Positions 17,265 to 25,284 of a DNA stretch of 64,000 nucleotides are shown here, one piece after another. The stretch comes from Hyphobacterium sp. SN044 (lineage in GTDB: Bacteria; Pseudomonadota; Alphaproteobacteria; Caulobacterales; Maricaulaceae): NCBI RefSeq assembly GCF_021864465.1, contig NZ_JAKKUV010000004.1, forward strand, positions 186,001 to 250,000, in the 5' to 3' direction. How positions within the stretch are numbered: the stretch's first letter is position 1; every line of letters starts with the position of its first letter. The notes below the pieces were generated by a model. It did not search any database. It was not told the origin of the DNA and saw nothing but the letters and a program-made list of their open reading frames with translations. Position numbers and translations under genes: made by a program.

Positions 17265-19099
17265 GTATGGCGGAAGACGAAATCAGACTGGCGCAGCTCA
17301 TTCAGACCTTTGGACCGGGCTCAATTGTCGACCTGCCTAAATCATCAGTTATGATTCGCGGTCTAGGTTCTTGGCCCAAGTACAAGCCGCGAAAAATTCG
17401 CGAGCGTCGCCTCGTCTACTATCTCAAAAAGCTCCTTGAGAACGCCGAGGGGGGGAGCTGGCTAGCGGAAGATGCGGAGCTGGAACTATGGGAGCCGCCG
17501 CTCAATGAGGAAGCGGTCAATCGGGGTGACGCACCCGCCATTCCGGCCGTTATTTTTCCTCGCTGGGTTACGGTGACGCACGCGGGTGCAACTGGGGCAG
17601 AAGCAACAAAGCAAAAGCTTGAGCGGTATACAGCAAACGAGCGACAGCGGAAAAATACGACTAAAACGCCGGTCCGGTGGGTCGGTGCCTGCAAGAACGG
17701 CCATGTTCAGGACATCGACTGGCGGTGGTTTGTTCACGTCAGCGCGCCCGATAAAAATTGTCAGCAAGACATGTGGTTGGAGGACCGGAGCTCAGGAAGC
17801 GATCCCCAATATATCGATATTCTTTGTGACTGCGGTGCTCGGCGACCACTTAGCGAGTTGTATGCAGGGGCTGGGACTCTGGGCCCATGCGTCGGGCGTC
17901 GCTCTTGGCTTGAGGGAAAGCGGGATGAAGGCTGTGATGAAACCCTAGTGCCCATGACGAGAGGGGCCATCAACAACTATTACAGCCAGATCCTGAGCCT
18001 GATCGCTCTACCAGAAGACCCGGACGACCTTGAGATGGTCATCGCCCAATACCCGAGATTGAAAAGCGCGGAAAACGTGAGCGAAGTGGCTATCGCACTG
18101 AAGTTCAGCGAAGAAGATGTTCGCCAAGCGTTTTCTGGATACTCCCATGAAGAGATATGGAAGGCGATTCAAACTGTTCGTGCGAAAGAAGGCGCTGAGG
18201 CAGCTGCAAGCCCCATCGTCCAGCATCCAAAAGAAGCCGAATTTGAGCTTTTCGCCTCAGCACCAAAGATTGGCTCGGACGGGTTGAATGCGCGCTTAAC
18301 AGGGTGGCGGGTACCGCGCCCGGATTGGATCGGGCGCGATATCATCGACACTGGCTTCATTCGTGACATCGTCGCGATGAGCCGACTATGCGTAGTAACT
18401 GCCTTGTACGGTTTTACGCGTTTGGAGCCCGCAAATTCCCCTTTTGATGAGACGTTTGAGGAAATCAACCTCCAGGTACGAGGTCAGCCGTTGGATGAGC
18501 AGATCCGATGGCTTCCTGCAATGGAACAGTTTGGAGAGGGCTTTTTTCTGCAAATCGATCCAGATTGGTTTTCCCAAAAGCTGGATTCGACCCACGCCCG
18601 AACGCACTTTGAAAAAGTTGAACAACGGTATTTGGTGTGGAAACAAAAGCAGCCCGACCGAAGCGAGTATCCGGGGCACGCGTATGTGTTTGCGCACTCT
18701 CTGTCTCACATGCTCATGGAACAAATAGCGTTGGACGCTGGATATCCCTCTACGTCACTGAGTGAACGAATATATGCGCTTTCTTCGCCTGGCGCTTCCC
18801 GCATCTCGAAAATTGGTGTTCTAATCTATGCCGCAGGCAGCGGATCTCAGGGCACGCTTGGTGGCCTACTTCAGCTGGCCGATCGTGTGCCGGAATTGGT
18901 CCGCAGAGGCCTTGAACGAATAGAGATCTGCGGGAACGATCCGATTTGCTCAACGAGCCCAACCCCAATCGCGAACGATGATTTTTCCGGGTTTGGCGCC
19001 TCGTGTCACGGTTGTTTGTTCACTGCGGAAACGAGCTGTGAAAAGCGTAACATGCTCCTCGATCGAAAGTCGCTCTTCGCCCTTTTGAATACAGCCTGA
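17261..19099 (+). CDS. drmB: DISARM DUF1998 protein DrmB
   Basis: The 612-residue protein belongs to the DUF1998 family. It has an early Cys/His patch (GACKNGH near 145-150), a middle Cys cluster (CDCGARR), and the C-terminal signature with CGNDPIC, CHGCLF and TSCE..N near residues 555-600, which should bind zinc. DrmB is the obligate partner of DrmA in DISARM. The start is taken as GTG 17261, which overlaps the drmA stop; an ATG lies two codons further on. In usual class 1 operons drmC follows; here a convergent integrase gene begins its 3' end 46 bases later, so drmC is absent. Confidence 0.92.
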   Translation: MSMAEDEIRLAQLIQTFGPGSIVDLPKSSVMIRGLGSWPKYKPRKIRERRLVYYLKKLLENAEGGSWLAEDAELELWEPPLNEEAVNRGDAPAIPAVIFPRWVTVTHAGATGAEATKQKLERYTANERQRKNTTKTPVRWVGACKNGHVQDIDWRWFVHVSAPDKNCQQDMWLEDRSSGSDPQYIDILCDCGARRPLSELYAGAGTLGPCVGRRSWLEGKRDEGCDETLVPMTRGAINNYYSQILSLIALPEDPDDLEMVIAQYPRLKSAENVSEVAIALKFSEEDVRQAFSGYSHEEIWKAIQTVRAKEGAEAAASPIVQHPKEAEFELFASAPKIGSDGLNARLTGWRVPRPDWIGRDIIDTGFIRDIVAMSRLCVVTALYGFTRLEPANSPFDETFEEINLQVRGQPLDEQIRWLPAMEQFGEGFFLQIDPDWFSQKLDSTHARTHFEKVEQRYLVWKQKQPDRSEYPGHAYVFAHSLSHMLMEQIALDAGYPSTSLSERIYALSSPGASRISKIGVLIYAAGSGSQGTLGGLLQLADRVPELVRRGLERIEICGNDPICSTSPTPIANDDFSGFGASCHGCLFTAETSCEKRNMLLDRKSLFALLNTA

Positions 19100-19145
19100 C
19101 GCTAGGTCCTCTCAGGCTCTTTTTGTAGAGCGTCGGTTCGACGAG

Positions 19146-20318
19146 TCAGTTCATCAGCCAGCTAGAAAGAACGGTCCCCACCTCTTCTGCACCCTTGCGG
19201 ACCGGGTCATTCGTCAGGTGCGCATACCGCTCCGTTGTCGTGATCGAAGCGTGCCCCAGTAACTTGCTGAGGACGGCGATCGAGACACCGCTCGCGATCG
19301 AGAGACTGGCAAAGGTGTGACGCAAGTCGTGAATCCTGACGTCTTCCAGACCCGCGCGCCTGCGTATCTTGAGCCATTCCTTGGTCAGGCCCTGGAAATG
19401 ACTGTCACCGCGAGCTGCCGGGAATACGAAAGGCGACCCCACCTGCCGCTCAAGGTTTGACAAGATGTCGATCACCGGTTGGCTGATCGGCATGGTTCTT
19501 CGACCGGTCTTCGTGTCCTTCTTGGTGATGGTCCGGCGGTCGAGATCAATTTCACTCCATTCGAGTGAGATGATCTCGCCTTTTCGTGCTCCGGTGAGCA
19601 TCAGCAAGCGCAAGATCGTAATTGCGTGGGGGTGGGTGCCGCCGATCTCCTCCTCTTGGGAAAGCACCGAGAAGAGCCGGCCGATTTCTTCCTTGCTCAG
19701 GAAGCGCTCGCGCGGTGCGACCTTGTATTTCCTGATCGTGTAGCACGGGTTGGTGCGGCGTTCGCGGTATCCCCAAGTCTCGGCAAGATTGAACATCTTG
19801 GAGAGCAGGGAAAGGCAGTGGTTCGCCTTGGACTTCGTGCCGGCGAGATCCGAGTGAAGTTTCAGGATGTCGCGCTCGCAGATTTCCGAAACGCGTAGTG
19901 AACCAAATCTCGGCAACAGCGTGGTTCTGAAAAGCCGCTGGTCTTCGCGAACCGACGACGGCTTCTTGTTCGGAATGGCGTGCTCGGTGATGTACTTCTC
20001 GGCGAGTTCGGCAAAGCGGAGCTCCGCGTTCTTTGTTTGGCGGAGGTCGAGGAGATCTTCTCCATGCGCAGCACTCGAAAGGATTCGAAGCGCCTCCTTT
20101 CGCGCGGTCTCGACGGTCCAGGGTGACCCGTGCCGGCCGATTGTTATCTTTCGTTGCCGAGCCCGTCGCCCGATCCCGGCGCGGTAGCGAACGAGATAGG
20201 ATTTCGCCCCGTTCGCCGCGGTGCGGACCCCGAATCCTTTCAACTGATCATCCCAGACATAGGTCGGTTGCCTGGAGCCTGGGATCGCCTCGACCAGGCG
20301 TTTCGTGAGCCTTGGCAT
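19146..20318 (-). CDS. int: Tyrosine recombinase (island integrase)
   Basis: The 390-residue protein begins with an arm-type DNA-binding domain (LKGFGVRT ... KSYLVRYR), followed by a SAM-like core-binding domain and the catalytic domain. Visible catalytic residues are the Arg of TGARKGE, the H-x-x-R of IHDLRHTFA, the His of LLGHASITTTERYAHL and its Tyr. Length is normal for P4-like integrases that use tRNA genes. It lies 160 bases from a duplicated tRNA-Arg 3' end, pointing away from it. Its product should integrate and excise the island that carries the DISARM cassette. No frameshift is seen, so it may still be active. Confidence 0.95.
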   Translation of the reverse strand: MPRLTKRLVEAIPGSRQPTYVWDDQLKGFGVRTAANGAKSYLVRYRAGIGRRARQRKITIGRHGSPWTVETARKEALRILSSAAHGEDLLDLRQTKNAELRFAELAEKYITEHAIPNKKPSSVREDQRLFRTTLLPRFGSLRVSEICERDILKLHSDLAGTKSKANHCLSLLSKMFNLAETWGYRERRTNPCYTIRKYKVAPRERFLSKEEIGRLFSVLSQEEEIGGTHPHAITILRLLMLTGARKGEIISLEWSEIDLDRRTITKKDTKTGRRTMPISQPVIDILSNLERQVGSPFVFPAARGDSHFQGLTKEWLKIRRRAGLEDVRIHDLRHTFASLSIASGVSIAVLSKLLGHASITTTERYAHLTNDPVRKGAEEVGTVLSSWLMN

Positions 20319-20340
20319 CGCCGTCTATCCCCGCGTTTCG

Positions 20341-20361
20341 TGGGCGCACCATGGGCGCACC
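20341..20361. repeat. Tandem TGGGCGCACC repeats upstream of int
   Basis: TGGGCGCACC occurs at 20341-20350 and again at 20352-20361, one base apart, immediately upstream of the integrase start. Paired short direct repeats between int and the attachment core are typical of arm-type integrase or excisionase sites. The rest of 20319-20478 is AT-richer and contains no gene that I can support. Confidence 0.4.
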
Positions 20362-20478
20362 GCGCGTAAATTCGTGGATATGGTGGTCTAACGACAAAGT
20401 CGCCTTATGCAATAGGAATCAGTAGCTTATCTATCTCCAGAGATTGAGAAATATCGTCAGATAACGCCCCAAATCGCC

Positions 20479-20523
20479 CTACGAATCTGGGGGTCAGAGG
20501 TTCGAATCCTTTCGGGCGCGCCA
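20479..20523 (+). other. Right attachment site: 3' fragment of tRNA-Arg(ACG)
   Basis: The 45 bases read as the last part of a tRNA: anticodon loop CTACGAA (anticodon ACG) at 20479-20485, the anticodon stem 3' strand TCTGG, variable loop, T arm around TTCGAAT, acceptor strand CGGGCGC at 20513-20519, discriminator G and encoded CCA. Upstream sequence does not pair with TCTGG, so the tRNA 5' half is absent and homology begins exactly in the anticodon loop. This is the expected product of integration into the 3' half of the tRNA gene. The intact gene should lie at the other island end, outside the window. Confidence 0.88.
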
Positions 20524-20704
20524 TTTCCCTTTCGATTGATCCTCAAGCCCATCCGGGCGTTCGGCCGTGCCGTGGCCCATTTCGCCCGGTTTGCCTCCCC
20601 GAAGCCGGGGCGGGAATGAAGCGCGGTAATGCAGCGGCCTCGTCTTGAACACGGGGGCGCAAAAAGAAGGTGCGGGACTGGAATGAGGCGTTCCCGTTGT
20701 CGCG

Positions 20705-21586
20705 TCAGAGCGATTTCAGGAGGCGTTTCAGATAGCGCTGGTATTCGGTCTTCGGGGATTCATCGACCAGTTCGGCGAATTGCGCGCGGTCGATGAATTT
20801 CATCCGGTAGGCGATTTCCTCAGGGCAGGCGACCTTCAGGCCCGTGCGTTCCTCGACCACCTTGATGAATTGCGAAGCCTCGAACAGGTCGGCATGGGTG
20901 CCGCCATCAAGCCAGGCCACGCCGCGTCCGATCAGCATCACATTCAGGTCGCCGCGCTCCATATAGGCGCGGTTGATGTCGGTGATTTCGAGTTCGCCCC
21001 GGGCCGAGGGCTTGAGATCCCACGCCATGTCGAGGACGGATTCGTCGTAGAAATACAGGCCGGGCACGGCGTGGTTCGATTTCGGCTTTTTCGGCTTCTC
21101 TTCCAGCGAGATGGCCTTGCCCTTGGCGTCCACCTCGACGACGCCGAAGGCGCTGGGGTCGGCAACTTCATAGCCGAAAATGGTCGCGCCTTTTTCCAGC
21201 TTCGTGGCTTCCTGGACGCGTTTCGACAGACCGTCGCCGTAGAAGATGTTGTCGCCGAGAATGAGGGCGACGCGGTGGCCTTCGAGTTCGTTGGCAGCAA
21301 CGCGAAACCCTTCGGCGATCCCGCCCGGCCGGTCTTGTGCGGCGTAGGCGAAGCTCAGCCCCCATTGGCGGCCATCGCCGAGCAGCGCCTTGATCTGGGA
21401 GAGCGAGTCCGGACTGGAGACGATGACGAAATCCTTGAGCCCCGCGAGCATCAGCGTCGTCAGCGGGTAGTAGATCATCGGCTTGTCGTAGACCGGCAGC
21501 AGGTGCTTGTTCACCGCATGGGTCAGCGGATAGAGGCGGCTGCCGGTGCCGCCCGCCAGGATCAGGCCTTTCCAGGGTGCCGCCAT
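20705..21586 (-). CDS. rfbA: Glucose-1-phosphate thymidylyltransferase
   Basis: The 293-residue protein shows the nucleotidyl transferase signature LAGGTGSRLYPLT near its N-terminus, the LGDNIFYGDG segment with metal-binding Asp, and the EEKPKKPKSN substrate loop, all of RmlA. It makes dTDP-glucose from dTTP and glucose-1-phosphate, the first step to dTDP-rhamnose and related surface sugars. It follows rfbB by 12 bases and is cotranscribed with it. rfbC and rfbD are not present in the window. The gene ends only 180 bases from the island boundary, in host DNA; the 20524-20704 gap has only a small hairpin near 20596. Confidence 0.93.
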   Translation of the reverse strand: MAAPWKGLILAGGTGSRLYPLTHAVNKHLLPVYDKPMIYYPLTTLMLAGLKDFVIVSSPDSLSQIKALLGDGRQWGLSFAYAAQDRPGGIAEGFRVAANELEGHRVALILGDNIFYGDGLSKRVQEATKLEKGATIFGYEVADPSAFGVVEVDAKGKAISLEEKPKKPKSNHAVPGLYFYDESVLDMAWDLKPSARGELEITDINRAYMERGDLNVMLIGRGVAWLDGGTHADLFEASQFIKVVEERTGLKVACPEEIAYRMKFIDRAQFAELVDESPKTEYQRYLKRLLKSL

Positions 21587-21598
21587 CGTCGTGAATTC

Positions 21599-22660
21599 CT
21601 ATTCCGCTGCCGCATCGCCGCGGCCGAGGCCGAGCCGTGCCAATTCGGACGGATCGCGCGCCAGCCATGCCGGGTTCTGCAGATACCAAGCCACGGTTGC
21701 GCGCAATCCTTCGTTCAGGGGGGTGGCGGGAGTCCAGCCCAGTTCCGCCTTCGCCTTGCCGGCATCGACTGCATATCGGTGGTCATGGCCGGGGCGATCA
21801 GTAACGAACTGGATCCGGTCGGCGCGGGGGCCGTCCGGCGCGGGGAAGGCATCATCGATCTGGCGGCAAAGCTCGCGGACGAGATCGATATTCCTGCGTT
21901 CGGCATTGCCCCCGAAATTGTACTTCTCGCCCGGCGTGCCGCGCGTCATGGCCACCAGCAGGCCGGTGACGTGATCGTCAACATGCAGCCAGTCGCGGAC
22001 GTTCTCGCCGCGGCCATAGACCGGGATCGGATCGCCGGCGAGCGCCTTGCGGATCACGGTCGGGATCAGCTTTTCGGGGTGCTGGAACGGCCCGTAATTG
22101 TTCGAACAATTCGAGATCACCACGGGCAGGCCATAGGTGACCTGCCAGGCCCGCGCGAGATGGTCCGCCCCGGCCTTCGAGGCGGCATAGGGACTGTTCG
22201 GCGCATAGGGCGTCGTTTCGAGAAAGGCGGGGTCGTCGGGTCCGAGCGAGCCATAGACCTCGTCGGTCGAGACGTGCAGCATCCGGAAGGCGGCGCGCGC
22301 CGATTGCGATAGCGATTTCCAGTAGGCCAGCGCGCATTCCAGCATCACGGCAGTGCCGGTCAAATTCGTGCGGATAAAGGCTGACGGTCCGTCGATCGAG
22401 CGATCGACATGCGTTTCCGCGGCGAGATGCATGACGTATTCGGGCTGGAAACTCTCGAACGCCGCCGAGACCGCGGCCGGGTCGGCGACGTCACCTTTGA
22501 CGAAACCATAGTTGGGCTTGCCGGCGCATATCGCGACAGCGCGCTCGTCGCCGGCATAGGTCATCAGGTCGAAATTCAGAACGTCGTGGCCCTCGGAGAC
22601 GAGACGGCGCACCACCGCCGATCCGATGAAACCGGCTCCACCCGTAACGAGAACGCGCAT
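21599..22660 (-). CDS. rfbB: dTDP-glucose 4,6-dehydratase
   Basis: The 353-residue protein is an extended short-chain dehydrogenase. It has the NAD-binding GGAGFIGSAVVR at residues 7-18, and the catalytic YAASKAGAD (Tyr and Lys) preceded by the STDEVYG segment diagnostic for RmlB. It converts dTDP-glucose to the 4-keto-6-deoxy sugar. The start at ATG 22660 is chosen over an upstream one because MRVLVTGGAGFIG is the normal family N-terminus and GGAAGGAAG lies just before it. It is first in an rfbB-rfbA pair. Confidence 0.93.
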   Translation of the reverse strand: MRVLVTGGAGFIGSAVVRRLVSEGHDVLNFDLMTYAGDERAVAICAGKPNYGFVKGDVADPAAVSAAFESFQPEYVMHLAAETHVDRSIDGPSAFIRTNLTGTAVMLECALAYWKSLSQSARAAFRMLHVSTDEVYGSLGPDDPAFLETTPYAPNSPYAASKAGADHLARAWQVTYGLPVVISNCSNNYGPFQHPEKLIPTVIRKALAGDPIPVYGRGENVRDWLHVDDHVTGLLVAMTRGTPGEKYNFGGNAERRNIDLVRELCRQIDDAFPAPDGPRADRIQFVTDRPGHDHRYAVDAGKAKAELGWTPATPLNEGLRATVAWYLQNPAWLARDPSELARLGLGRGDAAAE

Positions 22661-22703
22661 TGGTCTTCCTTCCTGCCCGCGCCTGAATTGCAACGGCTTG
22701 GGC

Positions 22704-22741
22704 AAAAAAGCAAACGGCCCGGCGTTGGGGGCCGGGCCGTT
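22704..22741 (-). terminator. Intrinsic terminator after the M13 peptidase gene
   Basis: An 11-base stem, AACGGCCCGGC at 22713-22723 with GCCGGGCCGTT at 22731-22741, is followed on the minus strand by T6 (22704-22709). It stops the upstream peptidase transcript before rfbB. Confidence 0.85.
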
Positions 22742-22760
22742 CACCAGTTCTGCGTGCGGT

Positions 22761-24872
22761 CTACCAGATCGAGACCCGGTTTTCCGGGGCGAGGTAGAGC
22801 GCATCCTCCTCGGTCACGCCGAAGGCGTCATACCAGGCGTCCATGTTCCGCACGACACCATTGACCCGGTACTGATTGGGGCTGTGCACGCCCGTGATCA
22901 GCCGGTTGCGCATGGAGTCCTCGGTCTGGATGCCGCGCCACACCTGGGCCCAGCCCATGAAGAAGCGCTGTTCCGGGGTGAAGCCGTCGATCTCCTCGCC
23001 GCCGCCATGATCCTCGAGATACATGCGGTAGGCGTGAAGCGCGATCGAAAGGCCGCCGAGGTCGCCGATATTCTCGCCCATCGTCTGGGCGCCGCGGACG
23101 CAGTCGCCCTCGATCGGGCAGAAACCATTATACTGCTCCTCGAGCACGGCGGTGCGGGATTCGAACTCGTTGCGGGCGAATTCGGTCCACCAGTTGCGCT
23201 GCAGGCCGGTGCCGTCGGAACGGCTGCCCTGGTCGTCGAAACCGTGGCCCATCTCGTGGCCGATCACACCGCCGATGGCGCCGAAATTCACGGCCATGTC
23301 GGCATGCGGATCGAAGAAGGGGGCCTGCAGGATGGCGGCCGGGAAGACGATCTCGTTGCGCTGGGACGAGTAGTAGGCGTTGACCGTCTGCGGGCTCATG
23401 AACCACTCCCACTGGCGGATCGGTCCGCCGAGACGGGAGCGGGAATCCGCCCGGCCCCAGTCGCCGACCGCGTTGGAGTTGGCGATCAGCTGGCCCGGCT
23501 CCATCTCGATCGAGGAATAGTCGCGCCACTGGGTCGGATAGCCGATCTTCGGGATGAAGGCTTCGAGCTTGTCGAAGGCTTCGGCCCGGGTCTCGTCATC
23601 CATCCACTCAAGGGTTTCGAGGCGGTCGGCGAAGGCCCGGCGGAGATATTCCACGAGCTCGGTCATCTGCTCGCGATATTCCGGCGGGAAATGCTCCTCG
23701 ACATAGACCTGGCCGATCAGCTCGCCGAGCTGGCCGTTCACGAACTGCACGGCGCGCAGTTCGCGCGGGCGCTGTTCCTCGGTGCCATTCAGACGGCGGC
23801 CGTAGAATTCGAAGGAGGCGGTGTCATACGCTTCCGGCAGCATCGCCGTGTGATTGTCGATGAAGTGGAAGGCGAGGTAGGAGCGCAGCGTCTCGACCGG
23901 CGTCTCGGAGAAGAGCTGGGCGAGCGCCTGAACCGCCGTGTCGGTGTTGACGATGATCTCTTCCTGACCGGCCACGTCCTCTTCCTCGAGGAAGGCCCGC
24001 CAATCAAAGCCCGGCGCGAACTCGATCAGCTCGTCGACGGTCATCAGGTTGTAGTTCGCGATGCGGTCGCGGACCTGGGCACGGTCCCAGTGGATTTCCG
24101 CGATGGCGGTTTCGAGCGCGAGGATGTCCTCAGCGCGTTCGCGGCCATTGTCGATGCCGGCGCGATCGAACAGGCCGGTCATGTAGTCGACATAGGCTTC
24201 GCGGTGACCCGGGAAGGGATCGTCCTCACGCAGATAATAGTCGCGGTTCGGAAGGCCCAGGCCGGCCTGGCCGGTCGAGATCACGTAGCGGGTCGGGTCG
24301 CCCGGATCGATCGTGACGCCCATGGAGAACATCGACATCTGCGACGGGCGGCCGAACCAGCGTGCGATGTCCTCGTGCGTCTCGGAGGCGAGGATGCCGT
24401 CGATATCGGCCTGGAGCGGGGTCAGACCCAGCTCCTCGATCCGGTCGGTGTTCAGGAAATCGTTGTACAGCGTGCCGATCTGGTATTCCGGCGTATCGGG
24501 GGCGGGATTGCCGTTGGCCGAACGCTGGATGATCTCTTCGATGCGGGCTTCGGTTTCCAGATAGAGTTCCGTGAAGCCGTTCAGGCTCGAGAAGCCGGGC
24601 GGGTATTCGGCGGTTTCGAGCCAGCCTTCGTTGACGTAGGTGAAGAAGTCATCACCCGGGTCGACGGTTTCGGAAATGTGCTGCGTCTCGACGCCGAATT
24701 CGCCGAGGCGCGGATCGGCTTCGGCCATGACGGTATCGGTGCCGGACGTGCCGTCCGTCATTGCCGCGCCGGAGGCGGTGTCCTCGGTGTTCTCGGCCGG
24801 CGCATCGACCGGTTCGCTGCACGCGGCAAGAAGCAGAGCGGCACAGACGCCGCCAAGCCAATAGGTCTTCAT
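22761..24872 (-). CDS. M13-family zinc metallopeptidase lipoprotein (first paralogue)
   Basis: The 703-residue protein starts at ATG 24872 with a lipoprotein signal ending LLLAAC (lipobox). An acidic Thr/Glu linker leads into the M13 (neprilysin/PepO) domain. The zinc site is H539-E-M-G-H543 in GGVIGHEMGH, with the third ligand Glu in MGENIGDLGG downstream and a C-terminal RVSIW. Such enzymes are envelope oligopeptidases. Two close paralogues lie upstream on the same strand, each with its own terminator. The upstream in-frame start at 24941 is rejected because it lacks the signal peptide. Confidence 0.93.
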   Translation of the reverse strand: MKTYWLGGVCAALLLAACSEPVDAPAENTEDTASGAAMTDGTSGTDTVMAEADPRLGEFGVETQHISETVDPGDDFFTYVNEGWLETAEYPPGFSSLNGFTELYLETEARIEEIIQRSANGNPAPDTPEYQIGTLYNDFLNTDRIEELGLTPLQADIDGILASETHEDIARWFGRPSQMSMFSMGVTIDPGDPTRYVISTGQAGLGLPNRDYYLREDDPFPGHREAYVDYMTGLFDRAGIDNGRERAEDILALETAIAEIHWDRAQVRDRIANYNLMTVDELIEFAPGFDWRAFLEEEDVAGQEEIIVNTDTAVQALAQLFSETPVETLRSYLAFHFIDNHTAMLPEAYDTASFEFYGRRLNGTEEQRPRELRAVQFVNGQLGELIGQVYVEEHFPPEYREQMTELVEYLRRAFADRLETLEWMDDETRAEAFDKLEAFIPKIGYPTQWRDYSSIEMEPGQLIANSNAVGDWGRADSRSRLGGPIRQWEWFMSPQTVNAYYSSQRNEIVFPAAILQAPFFDPHADMAVNFGAIGGVIGHEMGHGFDDQGSRSDGTGLQRNWWTEFARNEFESRTAVLEEQYNGFCPIEGDCVRGAQTMGENIGDLGGLSIALHAYRMYLEDHGGGEEIDGFTPEQRFFMGWAQVWRGIQTEDSMRNRLITGVHSPNQYRVNGVVRNMDAWYDAFGVTEEDALYLAPENRVSIW

Positions 24873-24967
24873 CGGAAGAAACCCTCCCCATCGGGTATGA
24901 AAATCAAACCGGGAGGGTAGCCCGCGAGAGCGGGGTGACAACTGAACAAACTGTTAAGAACAAGCGC

Positions 24968-24990
24968 GGACGGGCCTGGCTTGCCCGTCC
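24968..24990 (-). terminator. Hairpin after the entericidin-like gene
   Basis: GGACGGGC at 24968-24975 pairs with GCCCGTCC at 24983-24990, giving an 8-base GC stem. The minus-strand flank is not a proper T-run, so this is a weaker terminator than its neighbours. Confidence 0.5.
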
Positions 24991-25014
24991 GGCCCGGTTT
25001 TCACGCCGTCGTGA

Positions 25015-25140
25015 TCAATCGGCGGCGTCCTCGATGGCGTCGCCCGTGGCTTCGACATCGCGGCCAATACCTTGCACGGTATTGCAGGCGGCAAGCGTCA
25101 GCGAAGACGCGGCAAGCAGAAAGGCGATCCACTTCTTCAT
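25015..25140 (-). CDS. Entericidin A/B-family small lipoprotein
   Basis: The 41-residue protein starts at ATG 25140 with GGGAG upstream. It has a signal peptide with LAAC lipobox and the short mature part NTVQGIGRDVEATGDAIEDA, which is the entericidin pattern. Entericidins are small envelope lipoproteins known as an antidote/toxin pair in Escherichia coli, but single copies in alphaproteobacteria have no settled role. It sits alone between two M13 peptidase genes on the same strand; whether it is functionally tied to them is unknown. Confidence 0.88.
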   Translation of the reverse strand: MKKWIAFLLAASSLTLAACNTVQGIGRDVEATGDAIEDAAD

Positions 25141-25232
25141 CGCGAAAATCTCCCGTGTTGATCCAGGCGGGGCAATCATTTGCCGCCGCCTAAAGACGCG
25201 CAACGTCGAGAAAAGTTCCCGTGCCGGCCAAG

Positions 25233-25260
25233 AAAAAGGCCCGGCATTACTGCCGGGCCT
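25233..25260 (-). terminator. Intrinsic terminator of the second M13 peptidase gene
   Basis: AGGCCCGGCA (25237-25246) pairs perfectly with TGCCGGGCCT (25251-25260) around a TTAC loop, followed on the minus strand by T5. Confidence 0.88.
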
Positions 25261-25284
25261 CGTTCATTGCCACGTGCGGGCCTG

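Noticed and set aside
20479-20523. A functional tRNA-Arg gene
   Set aside because: The 5' half (acceptor strand, D arm and 5' anticodon stem) is missing, so it is only an attachment-site remnant.
22661-22804. N-terminal extension of rfbB to 22804
   Set aside because: The added 48 residues run through a terminator hairpin, lack any family match and the normal start has a strong ribosome site.
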